From Leptasterias polaris (taxonomy: Eukaryota; Echinodermata; Asteroidea; Forcipulatida; Asteriidae), in the NCBI GenBank assembly GCA_037783415.1, contig JAZGTN010000025.1, forward strand, positions 434,001 to 498,000: a stretch of DNA of 64,000 nucleotides, written 5' to 3'. A program made the translations under genes and the position numbers. The notes under the pieces were generated by a model. The model saw nothing but the letters and a program-made list of their open reading frames with translations, ran no database searches and was not told where the DNA came from. Below are positions 11,121 to 22,465 of the stretch, one piece after another; positions within the stretch are counted from its first letter, which is position 1; each line of letters starts with the position of its first letter.

Positions 11121-11138
11121 ATCCCATCCTCGTCGCCA
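11121..11138 (-). other. Primer-binding site, tRNA-Ser(GCU)
   Basis: On the minus strand, two bases after the 5' LTR, TGGCGACGAGGATGGGAT is complementary to a tRNA ending ATCCCATCCTCGTCG plus CCA. From memory this is the 3' end of animal tRNA-Ser(GCU), an 18 nt match. Confidence 0.82.
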
Positions 11139-11140
11139 AT

Positions 11141-11812
11141 TGTTATGTCCTATCCCTCAGTAACTCAACCGGATGCAGATGTACGTTTTAACATATTTAT
11201 TAGTCCAAACTTCTGGAGCACTGAATGTGGAACTTACTCCATTGTGGTTCTAATCATTAATATAACTTCTGGGCGAACGACGCAACAACGCCACCATTTC
11301 CACTGGCAAGGCTGTTCGTGGCCGTGTCGTGGCCGAGTGGATAAGAGCACCGAACTCAAGCTTTGGTGTTTCTGATCAGCAGAGTGTGGGTTCGAATCCC
11401 AGTCGTGACACGTGTGTCCTTAAGCAAGACACTTAACCACATGCTTCGTCCTTCGGATGGGACGTAAAGCCGTAGGTCCCGTGTGTTGTGTAATGCACGT
11501 AAAAAAAAAACAGTGCACTTATCGTAAAGAGAAGGGGTTCGCCCCGGTGTTCCTGGTTTGATCGGCTGCATATTGCGCCACAGCACCTTGTAAACCATTA
11601 CATGGTGCTATGCAAAGGAATAGGTCTCATACTTCAACACTTAACCCCACATACCTTGTAGGAAAAATACTGAGCGCTTTGAGACACCCATCGGGAGTAT
11701 AAAGCGCTATATAAGAACTGCGTATTATTATTATTATTATTATTAAAACACAACTGGAATGCGCATGCGTAACTCTTAAAGTGGCAGACGTGATTAAAGT
11801 GAATGCACTACA
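11141..11812 (-). repeat. 5' LTR, interrupted by a SINE
   Basis: Positions 11141-11270 and about 11746-11812 match the 3' LTR. The roughly 475 bp between them hold a 48 bp segment shared with the leader (11270-11317) and then a tRNA-derived SINE (11318-11745). Confidence 0.92.
11318..11745 (+). mobile_element. tRNA-derived SINE inside the 5' LTR
   Basis: The head at 11324-11411 looks like a tRNA: A box TGGCCGAGTGG and B box GGGTTCGAATCCC, with GTGTCGT and CGTGACAC able to pair as an acceptor stem. An unrelated body follows, then AAAGCGCTATATAAGAACTG and a TTA-repeat tail. It is transcribed by RNA polymerase III in such families and depends on a LINE to move. Further heads occur at 11845 and 61710. 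Confidence 0.87.
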
Positions 11813-11844
11813 ATGCCCAAGGCTGGGGGCGACCTCACTAGAGC

Positions 11845-11990
11845 GTGTCGTGGCCGAGCGGTCTAGCGCACCGAATTCAAGTTGCAGTGGCTGAATCAGC
11901 ACAATGTGGGTTCAAATCTTGCACCCAGCACTTGTGTCCTTGAGCAGGACACATAAATATTTTGCTCCTTGGTGTTCATGTCCTAACTAG
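11845..11990 (+). mobile_element. tRNA-derived SINE, head only
   Basis: The same SINE head as in the LTR: GTGTCGTGGCCGAGCGG as A box region and GGGTTCAAATC as B box, followed by TTGTGTCCTTGAGCAGGACAC. It lies just outside the retrotransposon target duplication and fades out near 11990. Positions 12000-12760 hold no recognisable feature except a short C tract at 12588. Confidence 0.78.
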
Positions 11991-12762
11991 TAACTTATCG
12001 TGCTGATGGATCCTGCTGAGTAACGAAGTAGAAGTAGAAGCATAGAGTAGAAGTGACTTTGAACATAGTAGATTTGATAGAATTTGTCGCGTATTTGGTT
12101 TCCAGAGCACAAAACATGCCATTACGGACATTTGGAGCATTACAGACATTACACTTTTGACCACTTTCATAAAATGCTAAAATGACCCAGTTAATTTGGT
12201 TTTATATTACTTTATTATCCAAAATAGTTCAGTTCCCACCATCTGTATGATTCTCAAGGTAAAATTGCTGTCAATTTTTTTTACGATTCAAAAACATGAA
12301 AACAAAAAACATTTACTAATAATGAAAAATTTCACATATGACTGTGAATTAATAAAAACTCATTATTACAAACTGATTAGATAAGTAAGTTTGAGGCAGT
12401 TTGGGGAATTTTTGTTACTTAAACAGAAAATAAATCATTGTGTATTTTCACAGTCTTGCTTTTAGTTACCCCAAACATAAGGCCTTGTCCCTGCATCAAG
12501 CAAGGGGGCGGTCTTGGTAGGCACATTTTTTGTTTCTATCAATAACATAAGAACCGATCCGGTCATACTACATGTAATCCTATATTCGAACCCCCCCCCC
12601 CTTTGAGATAGTGTAGTCACCCATGGGGTTGAATTCACAAACACCCTATTGACATGTCCAGTGATTTAATGGGAGCCTTGGGACCCAGGGTTAAATACTA
12701 ATAGGAGCCGCATATCTGTAGTTATTCTGCAAGGATATCATTCTGGAAGGGGCATCCGTTCC

Positions 12763-13098
12763 TTATTTCCATTGTGGAATGCGAAGGGCTTCGATGATTT
12801 GAGCTTCTCTGCTCTCTTTACCTGTGATTTTGTGAAAGTAGTAAAATAAATGATATTAAATTATAGCAAAGTACTGATCATCATAAAAAGAACACATCAT
12901 AGAGTAGAAATTTACAAACGGCATTGGTCAGTAATACATTAAAAGCTTGTTTATTTAATTCTAAATAATGTGTCAAGAATGAACAAATCTACTTTTTAGT
13001 TCAAACAAATAATACAATGTGACTTACCTGTAATACCACCTGTATCCATCAAGCTATTTGGTGATGTTCCACTCTGCTGATGTATGTTACACTCCCGA
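12763..13098 (-). CDS. Possible last two exons of an unknown gene
   Basis: Two minus-strand segments look like exons that join in frame. The first, 13098-13028, has an AG acceptor and an ACAG|GTAAGT donor. The second, 12821-12763, has an AATCACAG acceptor and ends in TAA. Joined, they read ECNIHQQSGTSPNSLMDTGG, then ITG, then KESREAQIIEALRIPQWK and a stop. I do not recognise the protein. Support is the matching phase (1/1) and a decent donor; the acceptors are weak in pyrimidines. The same strand as the PLXDC-like gene but, ending in a stop, it would be a different gene upstream. Positions 13100-14540 contain nothing else I can name. Confidence 0.28.
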
Positions 13099-14544
13099 CT
13101 AGTTAGTTTGCAAATGAAGTGCAAATTATGTTCTTCTTCTTGTTTTAAACACTAATTAATCATGGTCGTAGCAGATTACAACACCCAGTGTCTTTATCCC
13201 TTCACTGTAAACTTTTGAAAAGGAGTTTAATATCTTAATCTTAATACTGGGTTTGTTAAGAACACAGAGCATACATGTAGGTTGGATCTGTGTCAGGCAT
13301 GCATCTGTATTATTTAAGATTGGCATTAATTAAGGCAGCATCTAATTCTTCACCTGTACATACATGTAGTGTCCCCATTATATTTGACAGATTGAAGACA
13401 ATTACTAAATGTATTTATCTGAGCAAATTCTGATCTGGATACAGATATAAGAAAATTTTAACAAATTTAGTATTATATTACAAATTTGTGTTATATGTCA
13501 ATGTACATGTTCACGTAATGTCCATTTAATACGCTTTGCTACATAATATCCGTAACGCAGTTTTTGTAGAAAGTACAACAGATAATTATATGAAAAACAT
13601 GTTTTTCACATATATATGTTATTATTTAATAACACATTTTAGCTTTGCAAAGTAATTAGGAACAAAAATAAAGCAACACTTTAATAAGCTGTTATAAAAA
13701 CTTGTCAACTTAAAGTGTTACGGACATTATGGACCATACATGGTGAAAATAGGCTCAATTTCAAAGACTGTGTTCGCTTTATACATTGACTTTCTGGTAA
13801 TTTCCATTCTGATGGTGTATGAACTTGAAGTCTTTACTTCAGTCTGAAGCAGAAATAAACGACTGGTAGGGCCTTTTGATATCATTCTTTTCCAATTTAA
13901 TTCAATATTACAAAAAAAATCACCATTTGGAGCTTTATTAACGGTTTTAAACACTAACAAGTAACAGTATTTTCTTTCAATAGCTGAAAAGTATTGAAAT
14001 GATCATTGATGCAATTTCTTACTTACTTCACTTGTCACTTGATCATCAAAATAAAAATATAGACCTTTCAAGTTTCATGTGAGTTTCAGTTGAAAACTAA
14101 GCTTGCATATAAAGTTTACCATTTTCACCTTGAGGTAATATTTTCTGTGGAATTGCCCAGAAGTAGTACATGTACAGTCCGAGAGTGCAGTCTAGGCCTA
14201 CATTCTTTTATTAACATGAACCTAACGGTTCTAACCTATGTTATGAACAGATGATTAATTAAGACATGAGATGAGTGACTTGACGTTGACCTACCGCTCC
14301 TTGCCAAGCACTGCAATGGGAACCCTTGCAATGACACCAAACACAAATATGTACATGTAATCATATAAATCTGCTGATGGATACGACGTAACACATTAAA
14401 TTGAAGTAGGTTTGAAAACATGAACAACGACGTTCCGACTGCCATTTTGAGAATGCACGTCCGTCCGTGGATCGATCCAAGGTAACAAAACGAAGACGTA
14501 GCCCAGCAATCTCTCTGACACCGGTCGGTGTGTGTGTGTGAAGT

Positions 14545-15400
14545 TGGTTTCTCGTTTGACGTTCGATGCGATATTCGACATTCGAATGTCAAACAAGTAC
14601 CAGTTACTTGTTTGACATTCAACTTTCATTTACGCACAAAACCAATGAAACTGTAATGAAGCACTTTTTCACGGGCCGCCGGGCAGCGCTATATAAAAAA
14701 ATAAGAGAGAATTAAGGGTCCATGGAACACGCCCATTGTCACCTTGACCCGGCCCATAGGGTTTTCAATAATTATTATTGGGTTTCAATTACAAATTTAT
14801 ATTCCTATGAACTTCATTTACTCCAAGTTTTTAATGATCAGTTTCACATGTCCAAACCCATTGGCCGGGCACCACTATTCATAAAATACAGTTTTTGAAG
14901 AAGAATGTCCAAGGACCACCACACCCATGGTCACCCTGACCCGGCCCATGGGGTTTTAGTATTTTTGTTTTTTAGATTTTAGAAAAATTAATATTTTGAC
15001 GTGCGAACATCCAACCGTACATTGTATGTGAGTGGTCAGTTTCACATGTCCAGACCCCATGGGCCAGGCACCAGCCACATACAGAATTGAAGAGTAATGT
15101 CCAAGAGCACACCCATGCCATGGTCACCTTTACCCGGCCCATTGGGGTTTTAATATTTGTTTTATAGATTCGAAAAAATAGTATATCGACGTACAAAATC
15201 CTTACGTAGGCCCTACCCCCTAGCACATTGATCAACTTGCATTTTATACTCCAAGTTTGTATGGTTGGTTTCATTCAGTGTATACAGACCCCATAAAAAA
15301 AAACCAAGATGAATGTCTAATATATAAAAAAAACAAGATGAATGTCTAAGGAACACAATGGTCACCTTGATCCGCCCCCTGGGATTTTAGTGTTTCTTAT
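14545..15400 (+). repeat. Tandem repeat array with GACCCGGCCCATGGGGTTTT core, left copy
   Basis: About four diverged units of 150-200 bp each hold a GGTCACCTTGACCCGGCCCAT core, GGGGTTTTAATATTTT and TCACATGTCCAGACCCCATG. The outer end has palindromic GACATTCGAATGTC and GTTTGACGTTCGA. The whole array recurs in inverted orientation at 39240-40215. Confidence 0.82.
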
Positions 15401-15535
15401 GTTTTTTTAAAGGTAGCCTACCTATTTTAACGTAAAATCGTGTTCATCATGTTTTCATGTTTTAAAGTATATTATACAATTGCGGCGCACCCAGGATTAT
15501 GTCTTGGGGGGCGGGGGCTCAAACCAATGTATTGG

Positions 15536-15622
15536 GTGGGGTCCAGGGGCCGGCCGACGGCCCCTGGTGGGGTCCAGGGGCGAAGCCCCGTTGGGGTCCA
15601 GGGGGCAAAGCCCCCTGGAGCT
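15536..15622. repeat. Three tandem hairpins with GGGGTCCAGGGG stem starts
   Basis: Three successive units each start TGGGGTCCAGGGG and fold back on themselves: CAGGGGCCGGCC...GGCCCCTGG, GGGGCGAAGCCCC and CAGGGGGCAAAGCCCCCTGG. Stem lengths are 6-9 bp. Such units occur in non-autonomous DNA elements. A 32 bp tandem duplication (AAGCACTTCTGATCCATATA) follows at 15700-15765; 15770-16600 is otherwise unremarkable. Confidence 0.75.
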
Positions 15623-16605
15623 CTGAGCTTTTGGCGTTTTAGGGGTGAAAAATCAAGCCTCTTTATGCATAAAATTAGAAACAAAAAACATACTTTTTAA
15701 GCACTTCTGATCCATATAAATCTTTTTTTTAAGCACTTCTGATCCATATAAATCTTTTTAAGTTTATTACCTACTTTTCATCACTGGGCGGCAAATTCCA
15801 TGAATAAGTGGGCGGCAAACCCAGATCCTACAGATAAACCTTTGTTTTGCGAAAGTGGTGTCACATAATACAATGTAATAATTTATATCAGATTACTGCT
15901 AAAAAGTGAAATTATAAGTTTAACCAGAGCATAAATGTGATGTGTAATTTGGAAAGGGTAGGATTGAAGACCTTTTTAATCCCTGAACATAGCCGACTAA
16001 AATGAAAAATGTGGAAAAGAAGCAACGCGTGATGATATTCATTTTGGATCTGGTCGGTATCTGGTACCATGCATATTCATTAAAAACATCGCGGGTTTGA
16101 ACATCGCGGGTAAAAAAACCTTACTATCCGGCGTTTCTCAAATTCAAGTGTAGTACTACAGGAAATCCATAAGGGGGAAAAACATTGAATGCCGGAACGA
16201 CGTGAGATATATTTCATCCTGGACAAATTAGCCCGTTGGTTTTAAATGCTTAATAGGCTATGTTATTGTTGCAAGTTTAAACAATTTACAAGGGAGTTGT
16301 CATAAAATGGTGTTCAAAATCTTTCACCTCGCACCTCGCACCTCGCGTTATCGAATCCTCCTGTATAAAAGAGTAATTTGGCAGGAACAAAAATGCCAAT
16401 GGCAAAAGAAGAAAAGAAAATACTGCCACCGGAAATAAAAAAACAAAAGCTACACACACATTTGCGACTTTTCTCCCTCGGCTCTTTTTTCCTTCCCCCT
16501 TCCTCCCTTCCCCCTTCCTCCCCTCCCCCATTTTTTCTTTCTTTTTCTTTCTTTCCTTCCCTCTTCCTCCCCCGTTTTTTTTTTTTTTTTTTTTTGACCC
16601 TCTTG

Positions 16606-17890
16606 GGGGGGGGGGGGGGCTCAAGCCCCCCGAGCCCCCCCGAGCAACAACTTTGCAGTCGTCCGACAAGGGAATGGACTATAAACACTGTAACAAAAGT
16701 TTTTCATTTTTGTGATCTGTCACACAGATAGGACATGGACCACTTCAGTGAGATGACATGAACTCCAAGCGAAGCGCGGCATCCCGCTAGTAGTTGTAAA
16801 CATCTCAACAGGTGGCCTAGCTGTCATTACAATTCTTATTCAGGGCTCACGCCCAACTTTCTATAAGCACACATTCCTAGGCTATGACCTCAAGACCTCC
16901 CCCCCCCCCCTTACTGACCATTACTCACTCCCCTGCTGACCATTATCTCATCCAATCTTATTCTAGGAAATGATATCATTGATTTTATGTATTTTCTCTG
17001 TATGTAATATCATTTCTAAATGTAGACCTACCCCACTTTCAGAGAAGCCTTAATAACCTCCCCCAATTCTCATTGTGTTCTTATTCTTATGGTGTTCCAT
17101 ATGTGCCACTCGTGTCCGTCGCGTTTTCATTTTTGTCCGTCGCGTTTTCATTTTGTCCGTCGCGTTTTCAATTTTTTCCGTCGCGTTTTCATTTTTGTCC
17201 GTCGCGTTTTCAATTTTGTCCGTCGCGTTTTCAATTTTGTCCGTCGCGTTTTCAATTTTTTCCGTCGCGTTTTCAATTTTTTCCCGTCGCGTTTTCAATT
17301 TTGTCCGTCGCGTTTTCAATTTTTTCCGTCGCGTTTTCAATTTTTTACGTCACGTTTTCAATGTTTTCCGTCGCGTTTTCAATTTTTTCCGTCGCGTTTT
17401 CAATTTTTCCGTCAGCACCAAATTTGTTGCTGGCGAGAAATTTAGTGCCAGCACCAAATTTCTAAAAACATTGTCAACGACCGTCATGGGCCGTCGTTGA
17501 CAGTGTGAACGAAATCGCGAATTCTCGAATTTTCATTTGAAAAGTTGTCATCGAAAAATCATAAAACCTTAATTTTTTTCTTCAAAGATGTCTTCCTTAT
17601 ATCCCAAACCATCATGCCTAGGCGCCCCCAATTAATTAACCTACTAATTAATTAATTTAACAATTGCATAAATTAGCACGTATGCGAATTAACTATTTAA
17701 CGTCCGGAAGAAACACGCAATTTTCATTTGAAAAGTTGTCATCGAAAAAACATAATATCTTAAATGTTTCTTTACAGTTGTCTTCCTTATATCCCAAACC
17801 ATTATGCCTAGGCGCCCCCATTTAATTAACCCACTAATTAACTCAGCCCAACTAATTGAACATTTGCATAACATAGCCCGTATGCGAATT
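16606..17890 (+). repeat. Large inverted repeat, left arm
   Basis: From the C/G-rich hairpin at about 16606 to about 17880 this stretch matches the reverse complement of 20745-21832, with only scattered differences over long stretches. In order it holds a Helitron-like 3' tail (16766-16793), the terminus TTATGGTGTTCCATATG, a CCGTCGCG array (17114-17412), a TGTCAACGAC...GTCGTTGACA palindrome (about 17470-17502) and repeat monomers of about 190 bp. The left arm has one extra monomer. Confidence 0.87.
17114..17412 (+). repeat. CCGTCGCG array, about 20 bp period
   Basis: About 14 units of TTTTGTCCGTCGCGTTTTCAA, 19-23 bp each. Differences are mostly in the T-run length. The inverted copy is at 21029-21328 and a shorter, more diverged one at 22185-22345. 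The frames across it are repeat translation. Confidence 0.92.
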
Positions 17891-18095
17891 TAGTATAAGG
17901 TCTGGAACAAACACCAAAATTTCATTAGAAAAGTTGTCATCGAAAAATTGTAAAATCGTCAGGGTTTTTTTCACAGATGTCTTCCTTAAATCCCAAAACA
18001 TCATGTCTAGGCGCCCCCAAGTAATTAACCTACTAATTAACTCAGCCCAACTAATTAAACAATTGCATAATATAGCCCGTTTGCGAATTACTGAT
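17525..18095 (+). repeat. Three tandem monomers of about 190 bp
   Basis: Monomers begin near 17531, 17719 and 17918 with TTTCATTTGAAAAGTTGTC and contain CTTCCTTATATCCCAAACC, CCTAGGCGCCCCC and AATTAACCTACTAATTAA. The reverse-complement forms occur at 20740-20915 and 21835-22085. Confidence 0.85.
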
Positions 18096-18214
18096 GAGTT
18101 TGTTATATAAATCTTCACGCACAGACACCCCTGTAATTGATGCAGGTCCGTACTTTCTGCTGCAGAGTTGATTTCTTTAATCTCAATGATGCTGTAAATA
18201 AAGAAGAAACAAAT

Positions 18215-18332
18215 TTAATCTTTTAAAACCCTGTCATGAGCCCAGTGTCCTCCTACGATGAAGATGTTACTGACTGCGAGTGGGGAAATCAAAATAATCA
18301 CCGAAACCCATTCCTTCATAAACATGTTGGAT
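18215..18332 (-). CDS. Possible signal-peptide exon
   Basis: A 36-codon minus-strand frame starts MFMKEWVSVIILISPLAV, which has the shape of a signal peptide. It lies directly after an acceptor-like TTTTCAG (exon start 18332). A possible donor (TCA|GTAAC, exon end 18271) would leave phase 1, the phase needed by the first PLXDC-like exon at 3234. The donor is weak and the distance is 15 kb, so this is only a suggestion; a chance hydrophobic frame is as likely. Positions 18340-18860 hold nothing else recognisable. Confidence 0.22.
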
Positions 18333-18865
18333 CTGAAAACATGAATTTATCTAATTACTCGCACCAAAAGTGATTGCCCAGATTAATCTGTTGAAATCAA
18401 TCTTCTAGACTTGCCTATGCTTTTCCACAATTTCATAAAACCACACTTGCCATCTTTAGAAAATATTTATTTTCAGAAAGTTGACATAAACACATTAAAT
18501 ATCAAGTAAAAGGTTACATATTTCATTTACCGTTTTTTTGTTTTGTTTGTTAGCAAACATTTGTTTTCCTAATGAACAAACATTGACTATATAAAACACA
18601 CTGTCTGGGACCTCACACACATGCAATCGGGGAACTTCTAATTATCCTGTTTTAGATTGTACAACATTTTTTTCGGCAGCATCTCCAATTTTTTAAAGCA
18701 CACTTTTGAACTGAGGACCCTTTATACTCAACCGGGGACCAAAATTATTGTCCTCTTTTGTCCCCGGTTTGAATGTGTATACCTACACCTATGTCCACAC
18801 ACACACTTTACTACAAACGAAAAACCTAAGTTCTATAACATTTGCAAATTACTGAGTGACCTGGG

Positions 18866-18905
18866 CCCAATTTCATAGAGCTCATGCTTAAGCCCAAGAA
18901 GTAGC
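18866..18905 (+). mobile_element. MITE end, GGGCCCAATTTCATAGAGCT type
   Basis: The sequence GGGCCCAATTTCATAGAGCT, then CATGCTTAAGC and AAGTAGCTTAGCACAAG, matches the ends of the elements at 48771 and 58284. No clear right end is seen, so this is a partial copy. Confidence 0.65.
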
Positions 18906-19309
18906 TTAGCACAAGAAAATTTTGTACAGGTAAAAACTAAAACCATTCGATTTACAACAACATTTCCTATTTTTGTTGTTTTTATCACAAACTGACGGAT
19001 GGTTTTAAACATATGCATTGCCATTAATTGTTTAACAGCTAGTAAGCCCAACTGATGGAGTCACATTTTAACATCAGATAAATTAACCTTAAATTGTTGT
19101 TCATATTCTCAGAGGTTAACAATTACATTTCTTATCAAACCATATTATGTTATTTGTCTTCGTACTCTGTTCAGGGTTATCAATCCTGATGCATTGAGAC
19201 TTGGAAACTGGATACTCCTGGTATCATATTAATTCTCAACAACATATAATATAAACATTACTCTTTCATATCACAAGAAAGTGCCACTTATGTCCTTAAC
19301 AAACAATGT

Positions 19310-20603
19310 TAACCAACAAACCAAAAATTCGGCAAACCATGATCAGCCGATTTCATTTTCGTGCGTTCGAATTAAAGCCATTTTGCCTCTCCAGTTTTTA
19401 CTGCGTTTCAAATTCAGAATTCGGTCATTCAATTTCGTTTTGAGGCATTCAAATTCCTTTAGCACTGTGTTCAATTTAGTATATCGTCATTCTTTTTCGT
19501 GATGCACAATCATCATTCAATTTAGCAAAGCTGGTTCGACTGGAGATTTTTACTGATTTATTTTTTTAAATTTCGTAAAGAGGCAATCAATTTCGCTAAA
19601 TGAGAATTCAAATAAGTACGACTAAAGAAATACGAATAAACAGATAATCTGTATTAGGCAACTGTTTCGTATCTTCACTTTAATTCAGGCAAACCTTATT
19701 TTCTTTATTTATGGTTCCAGGAGACTTTACATGGGGCCCATGATGTTTTTTCTTCTTTGTTTTCTCCTATATTCTTTTTGGGGGGATCTTTATTGGTTAA
19801 CTGGCCTAATTTTGTATTGTGTTTGAATGGGGTGTTTCTTTATGTTTTTTCCTGGTTTTTGTTGTTTATGTTGTTTCTTCCTCAACCATCAATCTGCTGG
19901 CGTGCCAGACATCTTGGCGTATATGTTTAGGTATGGTTGTACCACAAGCTGCAAACTTCTTGAAATATGCGTGTAAAACTGTAGCAAAAAGGTCGTCTTC
20001 GAAGTACAAAGTGACTCAAGTGCAAATAAGTAAACCGTATATGCCTTATTAACAAAGCGTTTTTTAGATTGCACAAATTACAGAAATGACTGCCCAAAAA
20101 TGAATTTGAATGACTAAACACACGCCTCAAAAAGCTCCGGCGAATTTGAATGCTGCTTTGATGAATCGTTAAATTGAATGATTATTTTGTTAAATCGAAT
20201 GACGCAACAGTACATTTGACTAGTCATAAAACGAAATCGAATGACCCTTTTTAGTAGCATTCGATTTCGCGCGAAATAGAATGGTTCAGTGGTTAAATTG
20301 GCTGCTCATTTGCCGAAATTGACCGAGAAAACCTATAAAACTACATCTGCAACAATTCATATCTACGACAGTTTTGACCCATCAAAACCATTGGCTTGGA
20401 GAAAGGGAGACTCCTGTGATATAGACTAGCTCATACAATCTTACAATAAGCCACTATAAGCACGCTGACATTGGCCTAAAAGTTATTGAAATATAGAATT
20501 CTGAATTTGAAACGCAGTAAAAACTGGAGAGGCAAAAATGGCTTTAATTCGAACGCACGAAAATGAAATCGGCTGATCATTTGCCGAATTTGACCGAGAA
20601 AAC
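19310..20603. repeat. Inner inverted repeat pair enclosing TTCGATT-rich DNA
   Basis: Positions 19310-19428 and 20495-20603 are near-identical in inverted orientation (shared CGTGCGTTCGAATTAAAGCC). The 1.1 kb between is rich in short AATCGAATGA-like words but has no convincing gene. It sits inside the larger inverted repeat at 16606-21832. Confidence 0.8.
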
Positions 20604-20659
20604 CTATAGTATGAAAAAAACCTCTTCTCCTGATATCAAGATCATGTCCTAAAACCAGC

Positions 20660-21832
20660 ACATGATTTTTCGATGACAACTTTTCAAAAATCAAAATAAA
20701 AGGTAGTTGCGTGTTTAACCATAGACTTTGTTACAGTCAATTCGCATACAGGCTATATTTTGCATTTGTTTAATTAGTTGGGCTGAGTTAATTAGTAGGT
20801 TAATTAAATGGGGGCGCCTAGGCATAATGGTTTGGGATATAAGGAAGACAACTGTAAAGAAACATTTAAGATATTATGTTTTTTCGATGAAAACCTTTCA
20901 AATGAAAATTCGAGAATTCGCGATTTCGTTCACACTGTCAACGACGGCCCATGACGGTCGTTGACAATGTTTTTAGAAATTTGGTGCTGGCACTAAATTT
21001 CTCGCCAGCAACAAATTTGGTGCTGACGGAAAAATTGAAAACGCAACGGAAAAAATTGAAAACGCGACGGAAAACATTGAAAACGTGACGTAAAAAATTG
21101 AAAACGCGACGGAAAAAATTGAAAACGCGACGGACAAAATTGAAAACGCGACGGAAAAAAATTGAAAACGCGACGGAAAAAATTGAAAACGCGACGGACA
21201 AAATTGAAAACGCGACGGACAAAATTGAAAACGCGACGGACAAAAATGAAAACGCGACGGAAAAAATTGAAAACGCGACGGACAAAATGAAAACGCGACG
21301 GACAAAAATGAAAACGCGACGGACACGAGTGGCACATATGGAACACCATAAGAATAAGAACACTAAATGAGAATTGGGGGAGGTTATTAAGGCTTCTCTG
21401 AAAGTGGGGTAGGTCTACATTTAGAAATGATATTACATACAGAGAAAATACATAAAATCAATGATATCATTTCCTAGAATAAGATTGGATGAGATAATGG
21501 TCAGCAGGGGAGTGAGTAATGGTCAGTAAGGGGGGGGAGGTCTTGAGGTCATAGCCTAGGAATGTGTGCTTATAGAAAGTTGGGCGTGAGCCCTGAATAA
21601 GAATTGTAATGACAGCTAGGCCACCTGTTGAGATGTTTACAACTACTAGCGGGATGCCGCGCTTCGCTTGGAGTTCATGTCATCTCACTGAAGTGGTCCA
21701 TGTCCTATCTGTGTGACAGATCACAAAAATGAAAAACTTTTGTTACAGTGTTTATAGTCCATTCCCTTGTCGGACGACTGCAAAGTTGTTGCTCGGGGGG
21801 GCTCGGGGGGCTTGAGCCCCCCCCCCCCCCGA
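20660..21832 (-). repeat. Large inverted repeat, right arm
   Basis: Reverse complement of the left arm. It holds the array at 21029-21328, the terminus ending GGAACACCATAAG and a Helitron-like tail at about 21653-21680, and ends at a C run at 21818-21831. Confidence 0.87.
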
Positions 21833-21834
21833 AA

Positions 21835-22372
21835 CATTTAAGATATTATGTTTTTTCGATGAAAACCTTTCAAATGAAAATTGCGTGTTTCTTCCAGACG
21901 TTAAATAGTTAATTCGCATACGTGCTAATTTATGCAATTGTTACAATTGGGCTGAGTTAATTAGTAGGTTAATTAATTGGGGGCGCCTAGGCATGATGGT
22001 TTGGGATATAAGGAAGACATCTTTGAAGAAAAAACTTAAGGTTTTATGATTTTTCGATGACAACTTTTCAAATGAAAATTCGAGAATTCGCGATTTCGTT
22101 CACACTGTCAACGACGGCCCATGACGGTCGTTGACAATGTTTTTAGAAATTTGGTGCTGGCACTAAATTTCTCGCGGCACCAAAATGAAAAGGCGACGGA
22201 CCAAATTGAAAACGCGACGGAAAACTAATTGAAAACACGACGGAAAAAATTGAAAACGCGACGGACAAAATTGAAAACGCGACGGACAAAATTGAAAACG
22301 CGACGGACAAAATTGAAAACGCGACGGAAAAAAATGAAAATGGAGTGGCACATTATGGAACACCATATTAAT
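21835..22372 (-). repeat. Third, shortened copy of the CCGTCGCG-array repeat
   Basis: This copy has the same orientation as the right arm and starts directly after the C run. It has two of the 190 bp monomers, the palindrome, a shorter array (about 7 units) and the end GGCACATTATGGAACACCATA at 22349-22369. Confidence 0.82.
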
Positions 22373-22465
22373 ATTCTGACAATCAGTCTTGCATTACAAT
22401 AAGTACGCACAGGCCGAGTGACAAACTTTAATGAGCTGTCATGTCATTTATACTAGCCAATACAC

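Larger units (their letters stand above)
4909..11812 (-). mobile_element. Ty3/mdg4 (gypsy)-type LTR retrotransposon, internally deleted and invaded
   Basis: The element reads on the minus strand: 5' LTR 11812-11141, primer-binding site, about 1.5 kb leader, gag start fused to RNase H, integrase, polypurine tract, and 3' LTR 5107-4909. LTRs end in TG...CA and are flanked by ATGCC. The two LTRs differ at only two bases over about 195 comparable positions, which suggests a recent insertion. The rest of gag, the protease and the reverse transcriptase are missing. Later insertions are a 1.9 kb TTAA element, a 145 bp MITE and a SINE inside the 5' LTR. The copy cannot be autonomous but keeps the cis signals needed for mobilisation by a relative. 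Confidence 0.93.

Noticed and set aside
13727..13960. 77-codon minus-strand frame with protein-like composition
   Set aside because: I looked for exon borders linking it to the segment at 14027-14070, but the phases do not fit and no family is recognisable.
17073..17500. Three overlapping frames of 118-141 codons rich in SRFQF or RRVF
   Set aside because: Period-20 repeat without stops; the same frames recur in the inverted arm and are not protein-like.
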